This document shows positions 47,424 to 59,353 of a stretch of 62,534 nucleotides of DNA, one piece after another (positions within the stretch are counted from its first letter, which is position 1; every line of letters starts with the position of its first letter). Location of the stretch: contig JAQWRQ010000047.1 in assembly GCA_029243595.1 (NCBI GenBank), forward strand, positions 1 through 62,534, in the 5' to 3' direction. The position numbers and the translations under genes were made by a program. The DNA comes from Gammaproteobacteria bacterium. Lineage in GTDB: Bacteria > Pseudomonadota > Gammaproteobacteria > PS1 > Pseudothioglobaceae. The notes under the pieces were generated by a model that was given only the letters and a program-made list of their open reading frames with translations, did no database searches and was not told the DNA's origin.

Positions 47424-47943
47424 TTTAAAACCAGTATCAGCAGGTAATTTGCCTGACGAAGTCAACGTTATTATTGAAATTCCGGCAATGTCGTCACCCG
47501 TTAAATACGAAATTGATAAAGAAACCGGCGCCATGTTTGTGGATCGTTTTATCTCTACACCAATGTTCTACCCGTGTAATTATGGCTTTGTGCCAGAGAC
47601 ACTGGCAGATGACGGCGACCCAGCTGATGTTTTGGTGATTACACCTTATCCTTTAATTCATGACTCAGTGATTACCGCTCGCCCAATCGGTGTATTGCTA
47701 ATGACTGACGAAGCAGGTAAAGACTCTAAAATCTTAGCGGTACCGACTGACAAGCTATGTAAATCTTATCATGATATTAAATGTATTGACGATGTGGGTG
47801 CAACACTTAAAGATCAAATCGAGCATTTCTTCCGTTACTACAAAGACTTAGATGACGGAAAGTGGGTGAAAATTGACGGCTGGGGCGATGCTGCGCAAGC
47901 CAAAAAAGAATTGCAAGAATCATTCGACGCTTATCAGAAATAG
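47413..47943 (+). CDS. ppa: Inorganic pyrophosphatase, family I
   Basis: Hydrolyses pyrophosphate to drive biosynthetic reactions forward. It has 176 residues, like the E. coli enzyme. The family signature DDGDPADVLVI (about 66-76) carries the metal-binding Asp residues. IEIPAMSSPVKYEIDKETGAMFVDRF, YPCNYGFVPETL and KDLDDGKWVKI are all as expected. It overlaps rnd and is 3 bases from rsmD. No sign of a membrane-bound or family II enzyme. Confidence 0.97.
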   Translation: MQNSLKPVSAGNLPDEVNVIIEIPAMSSPVKYEIDKETGAMFVDRFISTPMFYPCNYGFVPETLADDGDPADVLVITPYPLIHDSVITARPIGVLLMTDEAGKDSKILAVPTDKLCKSYHDIKCIDDVGATLKDQIEHFFRYYKDLDDGKWVKIDGWGDAAQAKKELQESFDAYQK

Positions 47944-47946
47944 CTT

Positions 47947-48519
47947 TTGGCCAATAGCAATAGCTTTCAAATCATTGGCGGTGAATATCGGGGCAGAAAA
48001 TTCAGCTTTCCTGATGCTGAGGGCTTAAGACCTACGCCAAGCAAGGTGCGTGAAACACTGTTTAATTGGATTCAATTCGAATCTTTTAATAAAACTTACT
48101 TAGATTTATTCGCTGGTAGTGGCGCTCTAAGTTTTGAGGCTTTATCTCGTGGCGCAAAACAAGTTATCAGTGTTGAGAAAGATTTAAACGCTTTCAAAAG
48201 TCTAGAAAAAAATCGGAAATTATTAAAATCAGAAAAAATTCGTTTTTTTAACCGAGATGCACTGGATTTTTTAAAGCAAAAAAGCACCGAGACCTTTGAT
48301 TTTGTCTTATTAGACCCGCCATTTAACAAAAACTTCATCTCAAAAGCACTGAAAGCACTAAAAAACGGCGATTTTGTAACAAGCGAGAGCAAAATCTATA
48401 TAGAATCTGAATTTGAGATAACACAAGATTTCTTAAAAGAAGAAACTTCGGAAAAAATCGAAATCATTAAACAAAAGCAATCTGGTGCGGTTAGCTACTG
48501 CTTATTAAAAATATTATGA
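47947..48519 (+). CDS. rsmD: 16S rRNA (guanine966-N2)-methyltransferase
   Basis: Methylates G966 of 16S rRNA in the 30S subunit. It has 190 residues and starts at TTG (47947), as no ATG precedes the conserved IIGGEYRGRKFSFP. RPTPSKVRETLFNWI (about 28-42), SAM motif I DLFAGSGALSFEALSRGA (about 54-71) and the catalytic LLDPPFNK (about 119-126) are present. It overlaps coaD by 4 bases, the same rsmD-coaD pairing seen in many bacteria. Confidence 0.94.
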   Translation: MANSNSFQIIGGEYRGRKFSFPDAEGLRPTPSKVRETLFNWIQFESFNKTYLDLFAGSGALSFEALSRGAKQVISVEKDLNAFKSLEKNRKLLKSEKIRFFNRDALDFLKQKSTETFDFVLLDPPFNKNFISKALKALKNGDFVTSESKIYIESEFEITQDFLKEETSEKIEIIKQKQSGAVSYCLLKIL

Positions 48520-48992
48520 AAAAAATTGCAATTTACCCCGGTTCTTTTGATCCCATCACCAACGGTCATATTGATTTGGTTCATCGTGCCAGTAAGTTGT
48601 TTGATAAAGTGATTGTCGGTATTACACAAAATAGTAAAAAATCCTCGTTTCTTAATATTGACGAGCGCATTCAAACCACCAGTACCGCACTCAAAGATAT
48701 TGGCAATGTCGAGGTATTGAGCTTTAATACTTTACTGGTTGACTTTGCTAATGCACAAAATGCGCAAGTTATTCTACGTGGGCTTAGGGCGGTTAGTGAC
48801 TTTGAATACGAATTCCAACTTTCGGGCATGAACAAACATCTTAACCCTAATATTGAAACCTTGTTTATGACCCCTGCTGAACAATACGCTAATATCTCAT
48901 CCTCACTGGTACGAGAAATTTTGTCACTTGGTGGTGACATCAGTGCTTTTGTGCCTAAATCGGTGGAAACCCATCTAAAGACCAAGCTATAA
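48516..48992 (+). CDS. coaD: Phosphopantetheine adenylyltransferase
   Basis: Penultimate step of coenzyme A synthesis: transfers AMP to 4'-phosphopantetheine. It has 158 residues. The nucleotidyl-transferase motif PGSFDPITNGH (about 8-18) contains the TxGH-type signature. RGLRAVSDFEYEFQL (about 88-102) and ISSSLVREI (about 127-135, the ISSS ATP-binding motif) are typical. It is coupled to rsmD by an ATGA overlap. A heat-shock promoter for dnaK follows shortly after its stop. Confidence 0.96.
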   Translation: MKKIAIYPGSFDPITNGHIDLVHRASKLFDKVIVGITQNSKKSSFLNIDERIQTTSTALKDIGNVEVLSFNTLLVDFANAQNAQVILRGLRAVSDFEYEFQLSGMNKHLNPNIETLFMTPAEQYANISSSLVREILSLGGDISAFVPKSVETHLKTKL

Positions 48993-49010
48993 ATATTTTT
49001 GCATTAATTC

Positions 49011-49038
49011 CTTGAAAAAAAAATGACCATCCCTATAT
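49011..49038 (+). promoter_or_regulatory. Sigma-32-like promoter of dnaK
   Basis: CTTGAAA (49011-49017) matches the sigma-32 -35 exactly. CCCTATAT (49031-49038) follows after 13 bases. A ribosome-binding site AAGGAG lies 8 bases before the dnaK ATG. The gene is the classic heat-shock target. Confidence 0.8.
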
Positions 49039-49069
49039 AGAGGGTATATCAAACACAAGGAGTTAAAAA

Positions 49070-50983
49070 ATGTCAAAAATTATCGGTATTGACTTAGGTA
49101 CAACAAATTCATGTGTCGCTATTATGGATGGCGGCAGCGTTAAAATTATCGAAAATTCAGAGGGTGATCGTACTACCCCATCAATTATCGCCTACCCAAA
49201 AGACAGTGAAGAAGTCTTAGTAGGTCAACCGGCAAAACGCCAAGCAGTTACTAACCCTGAAAACACATTGTATGCAATTAAGCGTCTAATCGGTCGTCGA
49301 TTTGATGAAGAAGCTGTACAAAAAGACATCGATCTTGTGCCTTACAAAATTGTCAAAGCTGACAATGGGGACGCCTGGGTAGAGGTTAAAGGTAAAAAAA
49401 TGGCTGCACCTGAAATCTCAGCAAAAGTAATCGAAAAGATGAAAAAAACAGCTGAAGATTACTTAGGCGAAACAGTGACTGAAGCAGTGATCACAGTTCC
49501 AGCTTACTTTAACGACTCACAACGTCAAGCAACTAAAGATGCTGGCAAGATTGCAGGCTTAAATGTTAAACGTATTATTAATGAGCCAACGGCAGCAGCA
49601 TTGGCTTATGGTGTAGACAAGCTAACTGGTGACAAAACCGTTGCTGTATATGACTTAGGTGGTGGTACATTTGACGTTTCAATTATTGAAATGGAAGATA
49701 TTGATGGTGAAAAACACTTTGAAGTATTGTCAACTAATGGTGATACATTCCTAGGTGGTGAAGATTTTGACCAGCGCATTATCAGCTATTTAGTTGAAGA
49801 ATTCAAAAAAGACCAAGGTGTTGATTTAACTAAAGACCCAATGGCACTACAGCGCTTAAAAGAAGCAGCTGAAAAAGCTAAGATCGAGTTATCATCGTCA
49901 GAACAAACAGAAGTTAACTTACCTTATGTGACTGCTGATGCCTCTGGCCCTAAACACCTTAACATTAAACTCACACGTGCTAAATTAGAATCATTAGTTG
50001 ATGACTTATTAAAGCGCACTATTGAGCCTTGCAAGATAGCACTTAAAGATGCTGATCTTTCAAGTGGCGACATTGATGAAGTAATCTTGGTGGGTGGTCA
50101 AACACGTATGCCTAAGGTCGGCCAAATGGTGCAAGATTTCTTTGGCAAAGAGCCAAAGCGTGATGTTAACCCTGATGAAGCAGTTGCCATGGGTGCAGCG
50201 ATTCAAGCGGGTGTATTGGGTGGCGACGTTAAAGACGTATTATTACTTGATGTAACGCCATTGTCTTTAGGTATTGAGACTATGGGTGGTGTAATGACGA
50301 AGTTGATTGAAAAAAATACAACCATTCCAACCAATGCGTCGCAAATTTTCTCTACAGCATCTGATAACCAGGCTGCAGTAACTGTACATGTACTGCAAGG
50401 TGAGCGTGAAGTGGCTAGTGCAAACAAATCATTAGGTCAATTCAACTTAGAAGGTATTGACGCAGCACCTAAAGGTCAGCCGCAAATTGAGGTAACTCTA
50501 GATATTGATTCAGATGGTATTTTAAATGTATCTGCTAAAGACAAAAACACGGGCAAAGAGCAGTCGATCACCATTAAAGCTTCATCAGGTTTAAGCGATG
50601 AAGAAGTAGAAAAGATGATTAAAGATGCTGAAGAAAATGCCGAAAGCGATAAAAAATTCCAAGAGTTAGTGACTTCACGCAACATGGCAGACTCATTAAT
50701 ACACTCAACCAAACAAACCATGGAAGAGTTAAAAGACGAAGTTTCTGATGATGAAAAATCAGCCATTGAAACTGCAATTACCGATCTTGAAGAAGCGATG
50801 AAAGGTGAAGATAAAGAAGCAATTGACGACAAAGTACAAGCCTTAAGCGAAAAAGCACAGCCTTTAGCTGAAAAAGCACAAGCCAAAGCCGGTGCTGCTG
50901 AAGGCGGTGCTGAAGCAAATACAACTGACGCAGGTGATGATGTTGTTGACGCAGACTTTGAAGAGGTCAAAGACGATAAGTAA
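49070..50983 (+). CDS. dnaK: Hsp70 chaperone DnaK
   Basis: ATP-driven chaperone of cytoplasmic protein folding, working with DnaJ and GrpE. It has 637 residues. The nucleotide-binding domain (about 1-380) starts [19 protein letters not shown] and has [15 protein letters not shown] (about 192-206) and VGGQTRMP. The substrate-binding beta domain (about 390-505, [14 protein letters not shown]) and the helical lid follow. The acidic tail ends [16 protein letters not shown] sigma-32-like promoter lies upstream and a strong terminator separates it from dnaJ. grpE is not adjacent. Confidence 0.98.
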   Translation: MSKIIGIDLGTTNSCVAIMDGGSVKIIENSEGDRTTPSIIAYPKDSEEVLVGQPAKRQAVTNPENTLYAIKRLIGRRFDEEAVQKDIDLVPYKIVKADNGDAWVEVKGKKMAAPEISAKVIEKMKKTAEDYLGETVTEAVITVPAYFNDSQRQATKDAGKIAGLNVKRIINEPTAAALAYGVDKLTGDKTVAVYDLGGGTFDVSIIEMEDIDGEKHFEVLSTNGDTFLGGEDFDQRIISYLVEEFKKDQGVDLTKDPMALQRLKEAAEKAKIELSSSEQTEVNLPYVTADASGPKHLNIKLTRAKLESLVDDLLKRTIEPCKIALKDADLSSGDIDEVILVGGQTRMPKVGQMVQDFFGKEPKRDVNPDEAVAMGAAIQAGVLGGDVKDVLLLDVTPLSLGIETMGGVMTKLIEKNTTIPTNASQIFSTASDNQAAVTVHVLQGEREVASANKSLGQFNLEGIDAAPKGQPQIEVTLDIDSDGILNVSAKDKNTGKEQSITIKASSGLSDEEVEKMIKDAEENAESDKKFQELVTSRNMADSLIHSTKQTMEELKDEVSDDEKSAIETAITDLEEAMKGEDKEAIDDKVQALSEKAQPLAEKAQAKAGAAEGGAEANTTDAGDDVVDADFEEVKDDK

Positions 50984-51008
50984 TTCACTTATTGATCATT
51001 TACAAACT

Positions 51009-51046
51009 AACCTCCTTCAAATCTGTTGATTTGGAGGAGGTTTTTT
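51009..51046 (+). terminator. Strong intrinsic terminator between dnaK and dnaJ
   Basis: AACCTCCTTCAAATC (51009-51023) pairs with GATTTGGAGGAGGTT (51028-51042) through a TGTT loop with one T-G pair, then TTTT. It lies 26 bases after the dnaK stop and 18 before dnaJ, so it should lower dnaJ expression relative to dnaK. Confidence 0.88.
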
Positions 51047-51060
51047 AATATAAGGCAAAT

Positions 51061-52170
51061 ATGTCACAAAAAGATTACTACGAAGTACTAGGGGTTGATA
51101 AAGGCGCAGAGACCAAGCAAATTAAAAAGGCTTATAAGCGTTTAGCAATGAAACACCACCCTGATCGTAATGCAGACAACAAAGAGGCAGCTGAAACAAA
51201 ATTTAAAGAAATCCAAAAAGCTTATGCTATTTTGTCAGACGATCAAAAACGTCAAGCTTATGATCAATTTGGTCATGCAGGTGTTGATGGCAGTGCTGGT
51301 GCTGGCGGATTTGGCGGTGGCAACCCTTTTGGTGGCGGTGGATTTGGCGATATATTTGGTGATATCTTTGGTGGCGGTGGACAGCAACAAGCTGATAACC
51401 GTGGATCGGACCTACGCTATGATTTAGAAATTGACCTTAAAGAAGCTGCCGAAGGCACAACCGTTAAAATTCGCATTCCTAAAAACGAATCTTGTGACAC
51501 TTGTTCGGGCACGGGTGCTAAACCGGGTACATCGGTTAACACTTGTGGCACTTGTGGCGGTCATGGTCAAGTGCAAATGCAACAAGGCTTCTTTGCAGTA
51601 CAACGCCCTTGTCATGACTGTTCTGGCACTGGTCAAAAGATTGAATCTCCTTGTGGAACTTGCCGTGGAAAAGGCGTGGTGCGTAAGCAAAAAACCTTAT
51701 CTGTTAAGATTCCTGCTGGTGTTGATACTGGCAATCGCATTCGCTTAAGTGGCGAGGGTGAAGCTGGTTTGCGTGGCGGCCCAAGTGGTGATTTGTATGT
51801 GCAAGTCCATGTGAAAAAACACAATATTTTCCAACGAGAAGGTAATGACCTTTACTGTGAAGTGCCAATCGATTTTGCTACAGCAACACTCGGTGGTTCT
51901 ATCGAAGTACCTACACTGGGTGGAAAACTTAAAATTAAAGTGCCAGCAGGTACGCAAACAGGTAAATTATTCCGTCTGCGTGGTAAAGGAATAACGGCCA
52001 TCAGAGGTAGTAGTGCTGGCGATTTGCTTTGCCAGGTCAAGATTGAAACTCCAGTTAATTTAAACAAAAAGCAACAACAATTACTTAAAGATTTTTCTGA
52101 GTCTTGTGGCAAGAAACAACACCCCGAGTCCGACTCCTTCTTTGGTAAAATGAAGTCATTTTTTGAATAA
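51061..52170 (+). CDS. dnaJ: Hsp40 co-chaperone DnaJ
   Basis: Delivers clients to DnaK and stimulates its ATPase. It has 369 residues. The J domain (about 1-70) has HPD at 33-35. A Gly/Phe-rich linker (about 75-110, with [17 protein letters not shown]) and four CxxCxGxG zinc repeats ([32 protein letters not shown]; about 140-205) follow, then the C-terminal peptide-binding domains. No separate promoter is obvious, so it probably depends on read-through of the upstream terminator. eno follows 17 bases later. Confidence 0.97.
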   Translation: MSQKDYYEVLGVDKGAETKQIKKAYKRLAMKHHPDRNADNKEAAETKFKEIQKAYAILSDDQKRQAYDQFGHAGVDGSAGAGGFGGGNPFGGGGFGDIFGDIFGGGGQQQADNRGSDLRYDLEIDLKEAAEGTTVKIRIPKNESCDTCSGTGAKPGTSVNTCGTCGGHGQVQMQQGFFAVQRPCHDCSGTGQKIESPCGTCRGKGVVRKQKTLSVKIPAGVDTGNRIRLSGEGEAGLRGGPSGDLYVQVHVKKHNIFQREGNDLYCEVPIDFATATLGGSIEVPTLGGKLKIKVPAGTQTGKLFRLRGKGITAIRGSSAGDLLCQVKIETPVNLNKKQQQLLKDFSESCGKKQHPESDSFFGKMKSFFE

Positions 52171-52184
52171 TTAAACAAGGATAA

Positions 52185-53468
<1,284 letters not shown>

Positions 53469-53502
53469 ACTAATCAGTAATTAATTCAATCTAAACAATT
53501 TA

Positions 53503-54753
53503 TTGGAAACACTTTCAACCTTTTGGCTAGGTATTATCCTTCTAGGTTTAATCCTGGCTTCTGCTTTTTTCTCTAGCAGTGAAACCTCAATGATGGCGAT
53601 TAATCGCTATCGTCTAAAAGCGTTGAGCAATCAGAACAACGCACAAGCCAAACGCACTGAAAAGTTGCTTGGTGATCTCGATCATCTAATTGGTACTATT
53701 TTACTGGGTAACAACTTTGTTAATATCTTTGCCTCATCTATTGCCACCATACTAGCCATTAAGCTTTGGGGTGAAGGGTCTATTGTTTATGCATCCATAC
53801 TACTGACTTTTGTTATTTTAATTTTTGCAGAAACCACACCCAAAACCTTTGCAGCTAAAAATCCAGAAAAAATCGCCCTACCTGCTTCGATTATCATTAG
53901 TGGTTTAATCATACTTTTTAAGCCTTTTGTCTGGCTGATCGCCAAGCTTTCAAACTTAATTCTAAAACTATTAGGTGTCAAGAACGAATCACAGGCCAAT
54001 AGTGTTAGCTCAGAAGAACTTAGAATGGTGGTCAATGATGCCAAGCCGGTCATTGCCTCCAACTATCAAAAAATGCTGCTCAATATTATTGACTTGGAAA
54101 AGGTCAAAGTAGAGGATATTATGATTCCTCGCCACGAACTCATTAGTGTTGATATTAATAATCATGATGACATTTTGTCACAATTAGAGCGTATCCAACA
54201 CACACGATTATTAACCTTTGATGGCTCGCCTGACAATATAACTGGTGTACTACATATGCGTGATGTGGTTAACTTATACGCCAAAGGTGAGTTCAGTATA
54301 GAGGCAACATTACAATTGGTTCGTAAGCCTTATTTTGTACCAGAAGGCACTTCTTTGGCGCACCAATTGGCGCACTTCCAAACACAAAAAAGGCGTCTTG
54401 GTCTAGTGGTTGATGAGTATGGAGAAGTGAGAGGTTTGGTGGTTTTAGAAGATATTTTAGAAGAGATTGTAGGTCAATTTACTTCCAATCAAAATGAAAC
54501 CATTGACGAGGTGATTCAACAAAAAGATGGGAGTTATTTAATCGACCCTAGGATTAGCATTCGCGAGCTCAACACTTTATTAAAAATCAACTTATCGGTT
54601 GCTAAGGCAAAAACACTCAACGGACTTATTTTAGAAACCTTGCAAAGCATCCCTAAGCGAGACATTAGTTTAAAAGTAGATAATATATTAATTGAAATTA
54701 TGCAGATTTCAGACCAAACTATTAAATTGGTCAAGTTAACAAAATTAGATTAA
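53503..54753 (+). CDS. CNNM/CorB-type membrane protein (DUF21-CBS-CorC)
   Basis: A 416-residue protein of the CorB/YfjD (CNNM-like) family, linked in other bacteria to magnesium or cobalt export and resistance. It starts at TTG (53503). The N-terminal DUF21 transmembrane domain (about 1-185) has FFSSSETSMMAINRYRL and TILLGNNFVNI. Two CBS repeats with IMIPRHEL (about 205-325) and a C-terminal CorC/HlyC domain (about 340-416) follow. The DUF21 domain distinguishes it from soluble CorC. The last 9 bases overlap the convergent psd gene. Ion specificity is unknown. Confidence 0.88.
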   Translation: METLSTFWLGIILLGLILASAFFSSSETSMMAINRYRLKALSNQNNAQAKRTEKLLGDLDHLIGTILLGNNFVNIFASSIATILAIKLWGEGSIVYASILLTFVILIFAETTPKTFAAKNPEKIALPASIIISGLIILFKPFVWLIAKLSNLILKLLGVKNESQANSVSSEELRMVVNDAKPVIASNYQKMLLNIIDLEKVKVEDIMIPRHELISVDINNHDDILSQLERIQHTRLLTFDGSPDNITGVLHMRDVVNLYAKGEFSIEATLQLVRKPYFVPEGTSLAHQLAHFQTQKRRLGLVVDEYGEVRGLVVLEDILEEIVGQFTSNQNETIDEVIQQKDGSYLIDPRISIRELNTLLKINLSVAKAKTLNGLILETLQSIPKRDISLKVDNILIEIMQISDQTIKLVKLTKLD

Positions 54754-55557
54754 CGCTTGCCCCATTTGAACCACTTCTAATTCGCTCAAATTAAACGGGT
54801 TGTCTTGATTAGACGATAGCATAATAATGGTTGAACCCATATTAAATCGACCCAACTCTTCACCTTTCTTTAAAGTAATATTTTGATCTTGGTAGTCAAA
54901 GTGTTGTACTTGTTTTTTGTACGGCGGATTAATCTGACCATGCCATACGGTTTGCATAGAGCCTACAAATATAGCACCCACCAAGACAAAGGCGCAAAGG
55001 CCAAATTCTGTTTCAAAATAACACACCACGCGCTCATTGCGAGCAAACAGATTATCAACATTTTGCGCTGTTTGTTGATTGACTGAAAATAAATCACCTG
55101 GGATATAATCCATTGAAATCAACTTGCCATCATAAGGCATATGAATACGATGATAATCCTTAGGCGACAGGTAAATCGTGGTGAAAAAACCATTGGAAAA
55201 TTCAGCTGATCTTGGATCACTTCCCAACAATTGTTCAACGCTGTAATCACGACCTTTTGCTTGCAAAATTTTCGTATTGTTGATTGTCCCTACTTGAGAA
55301 ACAGCGCCGTCTACCGGGCAAATGATAGCGCTGTCAGCAACAGGTCTAGCACTGAGTTTGAGTGATCGGGTAAAAAAATCATTAAAGTGCGTGTAATCTT
55401 CTACCTGTTCACGATTTGCCTCAGACAAATCAACTTTATAAGATTTAACAAACCAGTGAGTAAAGGTGTTTTTCAGCCAAGTATTTTCAATTCTGGCAAA
55501 GCGAAACATGAGCTTTGAGAGCCAATGCTGTGGCAAAAGGTATTGTAGCCAGACCAT
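54745..55557 (-). CDS. psd: Phosphatidylserine decarboxylase proenzyme
   Basis: Membrane-associated pyruvoyl enzyme making phosphatidylethanolamine. It has 270 residues. The self-cleavage site is the GST of FNMGSTIIML, giving an alpha chain that starts with the pyruvoyl from Ser242. Asp83 (CPVDG) and His139 (HRIHMP) complete the usual processing triad with Ser242. RSLKLSARPV and SPKDYHRIHMP are typical. The start codon shares a base with the proS stop, so it is the downstream gene of a proS-psd pair. Confidence 0.95.
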   Translation of the reverse strand: MVWLQYLLPQHWLSKLMFRFARIENTWLKNTFTHWFVKSYKVDLSEANREQVEDYTHFNDFFTRSLKLSARPVADSAIICPVDGAVSQVGTINNTKILQAKGRDYSVEQLLGSDPRSAEFSNGFFTTIYLSPKDYHRIHMPYDGKLISMDYIPGDLFSVNQQTAQNVDNLFARNERVVCYFETEFGLCAFVLVGAIFVGSMQTVWHGQINPPYKKQVQHFDYQDQNITLKKGEELGRFNMGSTIIMLSSNQDNPFNLSELEVVQMGQALI

Positions 55558-57239
55558 TAACCAATCCTACCTTGAATGAAAGACAAAGCCTCTTCAAATC
55601 TAACTTCAATTTTATCTGGGTTGTTTCTAGCTTTATACTCAACATTACCATTATCGGCATGGGTATCACTGAGCACCATTCGATGTGGGATGCCTAAAAG
55701 CTCACTATCAGCAAACATAATGCCAGCGCGTTCTTTGCGATCATCAAGTAACACTTCAATGCCGGCTTTTGAACATTGCTGGTACAAGTCATCTGCTAGG
55801 GCTTTAACGCGAGTGGATTTGTTGTAATTAATAGGCACAATCACCAATTGAAATGGCGCGATGCTTTGTGGAAAGATAATGCCACGATCATCGTAATTTT
55901 GCTCAATTGCCGCTGCGATTACACGTGTTACACCAATACCATAACAGCCCATAGTGGTTACCACTGCCTTACCCGATTCACCAATGACATTCGCCTTCAT
56001 AGATTTTGAGTATTTATCACCCAATTGAAATATATGGCCAACCTCAATGCCTCGTTTAATCACCAATTTACCCATGCCATCAGGAGACGTATCGCCTTCA
56101 ACTGCATTGCGTAAATCCGCTTCATCAAACTCAACCCCTTGCCAGTTAGCGCCAATTAAATGCTGGTCCCATTCATTAGCACCACATACAAAATCACACA
56201 TAACACTAGCTGAATAATCAACCACTAGCTCAATATCTAATTCTTTAATACCGATAAAGCCTTTTTTCAATCCGAGAGATTTAATCTCATCGTCAGTAGC
56301 CAACTCAAACTCACCAAATAAATTATGCGCCTTGATTTCGTTTAATTCATGATCGCCTCGTAGCGCTAATGCTTTAAAACCCTTGTCAGTCTTAATAATT
56401 AACGTTTTAAGACATTCAGACTGATTCACATTTAGGAAGTCGGCAACTTGCTCGATGCTGGTCTTTTTCTTAGTGAGTACGCTTTCTTCTACAGCCTGAG
56501 CAGTGCATGTAGCTTTTTGCTTTGAAAATGCTACTTTTTCAACATTAGCTGCATAGTCAGATTCATCAGAAAAACAGATAGCATCTTCGCCACTATCTGC
56601 CAACACATGAAATTCATGAGAGGCATCACCACCAATAGAGCCTGAATCAGCTAATACAGGGCGGTAATCTAAGCCCAGTCGATCAAAAATATTGCAATAA
56701 GCTTGATGCATTAAATCATAAGTTTGTTGCAACGAATCTTGATCTAAGTGAAAAGAATACGCATCCTTCATGATGAATTCCCGCGAACGCATAACACCGA
56801 ATCTTGGGCGAATTTCATCTCTAAATTTTGTCTGCACTTGATAAAAGCTCATTGGTAACTGCTTATAACTACGAATATATTGAGCAGCTAAATTAGTAAT
56901 AACTTCTTCATGTGTTGGGCCCATGCAAAACTCACGGCCATGGCGATCATTAAAACGTAATAGCTCAGGGCCATACTCATCCCAACGCCCTGATTCCTGC
57001 CAAAGCTCTGCGGGCTGAGTAACTGGCATTAATACTTCTTGCGACCCCACTCTATCCATTTCTTCACGAATAATGGCTTCAACTTTTTTTAAAATTCTCA
57101 CACCCATTGGTAGATATGAATACAAACCTGAGGCTAACTTGGAAATTAAACCCGCTCGAATCATTAACTGGTGTGAAATAATCTGCGCATCGTTTGGCGC
57201 CTCTTTCTGGGTCGGAATTAACAGCTGAGTAGTTTTCAT
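55557..57239 (-). CDS. proS: Prolyl-tRNA synthetase, bacterial type
   Basis: Charges tRNA-Pro. It has 560 residues and is of the bacterial form with an INS editing domain. Class II motif 1 region ([27 protein letters not shown]), motif 2 ([28 protein letters not shown], about 136-163), the insertion (about 225-400), motif 3 ([17 protein letters not shown], about 437-453) and the anticodon-binding domain (about 465-560) are all present. It is divergent from the site-2 protease gene over 57 bases, where TATAAT (minus, 57271-57266) and TATACT (plus, 57268-57273) overlap as possible -10 boxes. Confidence 0.97.
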   Translation of the reverse strand: MKTTQLLIPTQKEAPNDAQIISHQLMIRAGLISKLASGLYSYLPMGVRILKKVEAIIREEMDRVGSQEVLMPVTQPAELWQESGRWDEYGPELLRFNDRHGREFCMGPTHEEVITNLAAQYIRSYKQLPMSFYQVQTKFRDEIRPRFGVMRSREFIMKDAYSFHLDQDSLQQTYDLMHQAYCNIFDRLGLDYRPVLADSGSIGGDASHEFHVLADSGEDAICFSDESDYAANVEKVAFSKQKATCTAQAVEESVLTKKKTSIEQVADFLNVNQSECLKTLIIKTDKGFKALALRGDHELNEIKAHNLFGEFELATDDEIKSLGLKKGFIGIKELDIELVVDYSASVMCDFVCGANEWDQHLIGANWQGVEFDEADLRNAVEGDTSPDGMGKLVIKRGIEVGHIFQLGDKYSKSMKANVIGESGKAVVTTMGCYGIGVTRVIAAAIEQNYDDRGIIFPQSIAPFQLVIVPINYNKSTRVKALADDLYQQCSKAGIEVLLDDRKERAGIMFADSELLGIPHRMVLSDTHADNGNVEYKARNNPDKIEVRFEEALSFIQGRIG

Positions 57240-57296
57240 ATAAAATGAAGGTGTGGTTTTAAATAATTATACTAATTTTACCCGAGAGACTTTATT

Positions 57297-57926
57297 ATGA
57301 TTGATGTTCAAACACTATTAATTTACGCCATTCCTGTTTTATTTGCCATTACCGTACATGAAACTGCACATGGTTGGGTTGCCTCCTTATTAGGAGACCA
57401 TAGTGCCCGCATGATGGGCAGACTAACACTCAACCCTATCAAGCATATTGATCCAATCGGCACCATTGTTGTGCCCGCATTTTTATATTTTACCTCTGGG
57501 TTTATTTTTGGTTGGGCCAAGCCAGTCCCAGTTAATTTCAATGCATTACGATCGCCCAAGCAAGACATGCTATGGGTAGCTATTGCTGGACCTGTGAGCA
57601 ACCTTATTATGGCTATTTTTTGGCTACTAATCCTTTGGCTATCGATGAATAACAACTCTTTATTTTTGGGTGGCATGGCACAAGTTGGCATACAAATCAA
57701 CTTATTGCTTGCAGTACTAAACCTTCTACCTCTCCCGCCACTTGACGGGGGTCGTGTGATGAGTTCACTCTTGCCACCCAAAATATCTTATCAATATGAT
57801 CAATTAGAACCATACGGATTGTTCATTCTACTTGGCTTGTTATTTCTAGGAATTTTTCAGACTGTCATATTGCCGATTGTACAATCGATTCAAGACTGGT
57901 CCTATTCATTGATAGGTCTGATTTAA
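57297..57926 (+). CDS. Site-2 protease family (M50) membrane metalloprotease
   Basis: Predicted intramembrane zinc protease of the small YwhC-like M50 group, 209 residues. The zinc motif HETAH is at 21-25 within the first membrane segment. The third ligand is Asp150 in [13 protein letters not shown]. Other membrane segments lie at about 55-75, 92-116 and 170-195. It has no PDZ domain, so it is not RseP. Substrate unknown. It is divergent from proS and its last 4 bases overlap the end of gatB. A GAGAG sequence 9 bases before the ATG may serve as ribosome-binding site. Confidence 0.88.
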   Translation: MIDVQTLLIYAIPVLFAITVHETAHGWVASLLGDHSARMMGRLTLNPIKHIDPIGTIVVPAFLYFTSGFIFGWAKPVPVNFNALRSPKQDMLWVAIAGPVSNLIMAIFWLLILWLSMNNNSLFLGGMAQVGIQINLLLAVLNLLPLPPLDGGRVMSSLLPPKISYQYDQLEPYGLFILLGLLFLGIFQTVILPIVQSIQDWSYSLIGLI

Positions 57927-59353
57927 GACAACTTCTTTCTAAGCAATTCGTTTAATAATTTTGGATTCGCCTTGCCTTGTGAGACTTTCATTGCTTGACC
58001 AACAAAAAATCCTAAGATTTTCTCATTGCCTGACTTAAATTGCTCAACTTGAGGGGCGTTATTAGCAATAATTTCATCAACAATCGCCTCTATTGCGCTG
58101 GTATCTGTCATTTGCTTAAGACCTTTGGCCTCAATGATTTCATCAGCACTACCTTCGCCATCCCACATGGCTTTAAACACGTCTTTGGCGATCTTACCAG
58201 AAATGGTGTCATCACCAATACGACTCACCAATAAAGACAAATCATCAGCAGTGATTGGCGCATCAACTAATTCAAGTTGGTGTTTATTAAGAGAGGCGCT
58301 AAGTTCACCCATAATCCAGTTGGCGCATAACTTGGCGTGATCGGCGTTATTAACAATCATTTTCTCAAAATAATCTGCCATTGGCTTTTGTGAAGTGAGC
58401 ACATCAGCATCATATTCACTTAAACCAAACTCTTTGATGAATCTGGCTTTTTTCTCTTGTGGCAGTTCAGGTAATTCTTGTTTGATTTGCGCCATCAACT
58501 CATCTGAAATCTCTACAGGAAGTAAATCTGGGTCAGGAAAATAGCGATAATCATTTGCCTCTTCCTTTGAGCGCATAGAGCGTGTTTCATGCTTAACCGC
58601 ATCATAAAGTCGAGTTTCTTGCACAACCTCACCACCCTCTTCAAGGATGTCTTGTTGTCGCTCTACTTCTAGATTGATCGCACGCTCTAAAAACTTAAAT
58701 GAATTAATGTTCTTTAATTCAGCACGCGTGCCTAATTTTTCTTGACCCATTGGACGAATAGAAACGTTTGCATCGCAACGGAAAGAGCCCTCTTGCATAT
58801 TACCATCACAAATTTCTAAATACTGCACTAATGCGTGAATTTTTTTAGCATAGGCAACCGCCTCTTTAGCGCTACGCATATCAGGCTCTGATACGATTTC
58901 AAGCAAGGGGGTGCCGGCTCGATTAAGGTCAACCGCAGTAAAATCATCATACAAATCATGAATTGATTTACCTGCGTCTTCTTCTAAATGTGCACGAGTA
59001 ACGCCGATAACTTTGGTTTTGTCACCTAGCGTAATCTCAATTTCGCCTTCACCAACAATTGGCCAATCAAGCTGAGAGATTTGATAACCTTTGGGTAAGT
59101 CGGGGTAGAAGTAATTTTTACGATCAAACACATTACGCTGATTAATGTGCGCATCTACCGCCAAACCAAATTTAATAGCCTTACTAACAACTTCTTTGTT
59201 TAAAACAGGTAATACGCCTGGTAAGCCCAAATCTACCGCACAAGCTTGTGAATTTGCTTGCGCACCATATTGAGTCGCCGCTGCTGAAAAAATCTTAGAT
59301 TTTGTATTTAACTGAGCATGAATCTCAAGACCGATGACCGTTTCCCATTCCAT
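57923..59353 (-). CDS. gatB: Asp-tRNA(Asn)/Glu-tRNA(Gln) amidotransferase subunit B
   Basis: Kinase/transamidase subunit of GatCAB, which converts mischarged Glu-tRNA-Gln or Asp-tRNA-Asn to the amide form. I start it at the ATG at 59353 (476 residues), which overlaps the gatA stop as TGATG. A longer opening to 59386 lies inside gatA and precedes the usual [15 protein letters not shown] start. The core has [14 protein letters not shown]-like [13 protein letters not shown] (about 80-92), and the C-terminal YqeY-like tail ends [15 protein letters not shown]. It is the last gene of gatC-gatA-gatB. Confidence 0.97.
   Translation of the reverse strand: MEWETVIGLEIHAQLNTKSKIFSAAATQYGAQANSQACAVDLGLPGVLPVLNKEVVSKAIKFGLAVDAHINQRNVFDRKNYFYPDLPKGYQISQLDWPIVGEGEIEITLGDKTKVIGVTRAHLEEDAGKSIHDLYDDFTAVDLNRAGTPLLEIVSEPDMRSAKEAVAYAKKIHALVQYLEICDGNMQEGSFRCDANVSIRPMGQEKLGTRAELKNINSFKFLERAINLEVERQQDILEEGGEVVQETRLYDAVKHETRSMRSKEEANDYRYFPDPDLLPVEISDELMAQIKQELPELPQEKKARFIKEFGLSEYDADVLTSQKPMADYFEKMIVNNADHAKLCANWIMGELSASLNKHQLELVDAPITADDLSLLVSRIGDDTISGKIAKDVFKAMWDGEGSADEIIEAKGLKQMTDTSAIEAIVDEIIANNAPQVEQFKSGNEKILGFFVGQAMKVSQGKANPKLLNELLRKKLS

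Noticed and set aside
50476-50988. 170-codon minus-strand open frame opposite the 3' part of dnaK
   Set aside because: Ser/Ala/Leu-rich translation typical of antisense to a highly biased gene; dnaK is certain and no signal or motif supports the antisense frame.
57323-57781. 152-codon minus-strand open frame opposite the site-2 protease gene
   Set aside because: The M50 gene has both zinc motifs; the antisense product shows no recognisable domain.
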